From the NCBI GenBank assembly GCA_003131945.1, contig PKWD01000151.1, positions 1 through 5,295 on the forward strand: a stretch of DNA of 5,295 nt, read 5' to 3'. A program made the translations under genes and the position numbers. Source of the DNA: Acidimicrobiaceae bacterium (GTDB taxonomy: Bacteria; Actinomycetota; Acidimicrobiia; Acidimicrobiales; UBA8190). Positions 4,077 through 5,295 of the stretch are shown here, in pieces; position 1 is the first letter of the stretch; each line of letters opens with the position of its first letter. The notes under the pieces are model-generated. The model saw nothing but the letters and a program-made list of their open reading frames with translations. It did not search any database and was not told the DNA's origin.

Positions 4077-5246
4077 GTGAAGACGTTCATCCGAGGCGCG
4101 ACGATGACTCTGTTCGGGACTCTGCTCGCTGCCGGCGCCAGTCTTGGCATCGCCGGATCCGCCAGTGCCGCTGCCAGCATCCCCCAGGGAACCCCAAGAG
4201 CGATATCGGCATTCACCAACCACGCCGTTTTCCTCCAGACCGACAAACGGGGCGGCAATCAGATCCTGGCCTACGATCAGGCGGCGGACGGCACCCTCTC
4301 TGCCGGCGGCACCTACGACACGGGCGGGCACGGCGGGGTGGCCGCCGCATCGGTCGTTGATCCCCTGGCTTCGCAAGGGTCACTGGTCCTGGCCGACGGC
4401 GGTCACATCCTTTTGGCCGTGAATGCCGGGAGCGACACGGTGTCGCTGTTCCGGGTGTCCGGCGATCGCCTCGCCTTGTGGCAGATCATTCCTTCCGGCG
4501 GCCAGTTCCCGACATCGATCGCCGTCCACCGAGGGCTCGTCTACGTACTCGACGCCGGGGGGACAGGCGCCGTCCAGGGCTACGTGCTCGTCGCCGGGAC
4601 CCTGCGACCGCTGCCCGGTTCGAACCGCTCCCTCGGCCTGACCAACACGAACCCGCCGAACTTCCTCGACGCACCGGGCCAGGTCGGCTTCACACCCGAC
4701 GGCTCCCGGGTCATCGTGACCACAAAAAACAGTGGCAGTGACATCGACGTCTTCTCCGTCGGCTTCGCCGGACTCTTGAGCCTCCAGCCCGTGGCCAACG
4801 CGTCGGCCACGCCGGTGCCCTTCTCCTTCGCCTTCGACCTGGCCGGACATCTGGTGGTCACCGAGGCCGGAACGAGCGACCTGAGCGTGTACACCCTGAA
4901 CGCCGACGACACAGTGACGGCGCTCGGGTCGGTCAGCGACGGTCAGGCCGCCCTGTGCTGGGTGACCCAAGTCGGCGCCTGGTTCTACGGGTCCAATGCC
5001 GGCAGCGCCACCGTCAGTGCCTTCCAGGTGGGAACGAGCGGTGCGCCCGTGCTCACCGGCCAGGCGGCATCGACCCAAGCCGGCACCACCGACTCGGCCG
5101 CCACCCCGAACGGGCGCTTCCTGTACGTGACGAACGGCGGAGCCGGGACCGTTGACGAATTCCACATCAATTCCGATGGGACCCTCTTCGAGATCGGCAT
5201 GGTGACCGGGCTTCCGTCGCCCATGGAAGGCATCGCCGCCAGCTGA
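4077..5246 (+). CDS. Secreted seven-bladed beta-propeller protein (YVTN / lactonase type)
   Basis: A 389-residue exported protein. The N terminus is a signal peptide: Lys2 and Arg6, a hydrophobic run from about 8 to 26, and an ASA-type cleavage site near residue 31. There is no lipobox cysteine and no C-terminal anchor, so it should be released or loosely held outside the membrane. The mature part has seven repeats of the pattern (F/L)xVTNxGSxTVSxFxVxxDGTLxxL, starting near residues 49, 110, 153, 210, 257, 301 and 347. The last, RFLYVTNGGAGTVDEF, is the clearest YVTN-type blade. The fold resembles the 6-phosphogluconolactonase-like/lactonase propeller family, but I cannot identify catalytic residues, so enzyme activity is unproven and a binding role is possible. 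It is divergent from the ECF sigma factor gene and may belong to its regulon. The GTG start is set by GAGGAG five bases upstream. Confidence 0.85.
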   Translation: MKTFIRGATMTLFGTLLAAGASLGIAGSASAAASIPQGTPRAISAFTNHAVFLQTDKRGGNQILAYDQAADGTLSAGGTYDTGGHGGVAAASVVDPLASQGSLVLADGGHILLAVNAGSDTVSLFRVSGDRLALWQIIPSGGQFPTSIAVHRGLVYVLDAGGTGAVQGYVLVAGTLRPLPGSNRSLGLTNTNPPNFLDAPGQVGFTPDGSRVIVTTKNSGSDIDVFSVGFAGLLSLQPVANASATPVPFSFAFDLAGHLVVTEAGTSDLSVYTLNADDTVTALGSVSDGQAALCWVTQVGAWFYGSNAGSATVSAFQVGTSGAPVLTGQAASTQAGTTDSAATPNGRFLYVTNGGAGTVDEFHINSDGTLFEIGMVTGLPSPMEGIAAS

Positions 5247-5295
5247 AAGCCCGATCTCAGACCTGGACCCGAGCAGCAGGGCGCGTCCGGCATCA

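Noticed and set aside
3516..4376. A 286-codon minus-strand open frame covering the sigma gene and the start of the propeller gene
   Set aside because: It crosses the divergent control region and is out of frame with the clear sigma factor; its product is Arg-rich and resembles nothing.
4380..5165. A 261-codon minus-strand open frame opposite the propeller gene
   Set aside because: The plus strand has seven regular propeller blades and a signal peptide in one frame; the antisense product is Gly/Val/His-rich without motifs.
5247..5295. A weak CCTG/CAGG pairing after the propeller stop codon, considered as a terminator
   Set aside because: Only four bases pair, there is no T-run, and the window ends too soon to judge.

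Overview
The window is GC-rich with strong third-position GC bias and reads as chromosomal DNA of a high-GC actinomycete. Acidimicrobiia or a related environmental lineage is my best guess, from protein style and the apparently leaderless starts; no marker gene fixes the taxon. Seven protein genes fill almost all of it. I see no tRNA, rRNA, CRISPR array, insertion sequence or phage gene.

Layout. (1) Positions 1-1163, minus strand: a two-gene operon of a DUF35 zinc-ribbon/OB-fold protein followed by a thiolase-like lipid-transfer protein that runs off the left edge. The two overlap by four bases and probably form one enzyme complex acting on acyl-CoA substrates. (2) Positions 1164-1236: a 73-base divergent promoter region. 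(3) Positions 1237-3070, plus strand: a GcvR-like double-ACT protein, a peptide deformylase and a metallo-beta-lactamase-fold hydrolase, closely spaced. (4) Positions 3071-3089: a short convergent gap holding a small perfect hairpin. (5) Positions 3090-3925, minus strand: an ECF sigma factor and a small soluble zinc-finger anti-sigma factor, overlapping or nearly so. (6) Positions 3926-4076: a divergent control region with two nested inverted repeats. (7) Positions 4077-5246, plus strand: a secreted seven-bladed beta-propeller protein of the YVTN/lactonase type. The last 49 bases hold nothing I can identify.

Two things stand out. First, four genes have a TACNNT hexamer (TACATT, TACTGT, TACGAT, TACGCT) six or seven bases before a start codon, the spacing expected if transcription begins at or next to the start codon (leaderless mRNA). 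The secreted propeller gene is different: it has a good Shine-Dalgarno sequence and no TANNNT hexamer anywhere in its upstream region. Second, the sigma/anti-sigma pair is divergent from that propeller gene across a region with a mirrored AACGGGC motif and an 11-base perfect inverted repeat ending at the ribosome binding site. This suggests, but does not prove, that the sigma factor controls its own operon and the propeller gene. The anti-sigma zinc ligands have the same spacing as those of the redox sensor RsrA.

No wholly new system is evident. The sigma/anti-sigma/propeller module with its control region is the most promising part.
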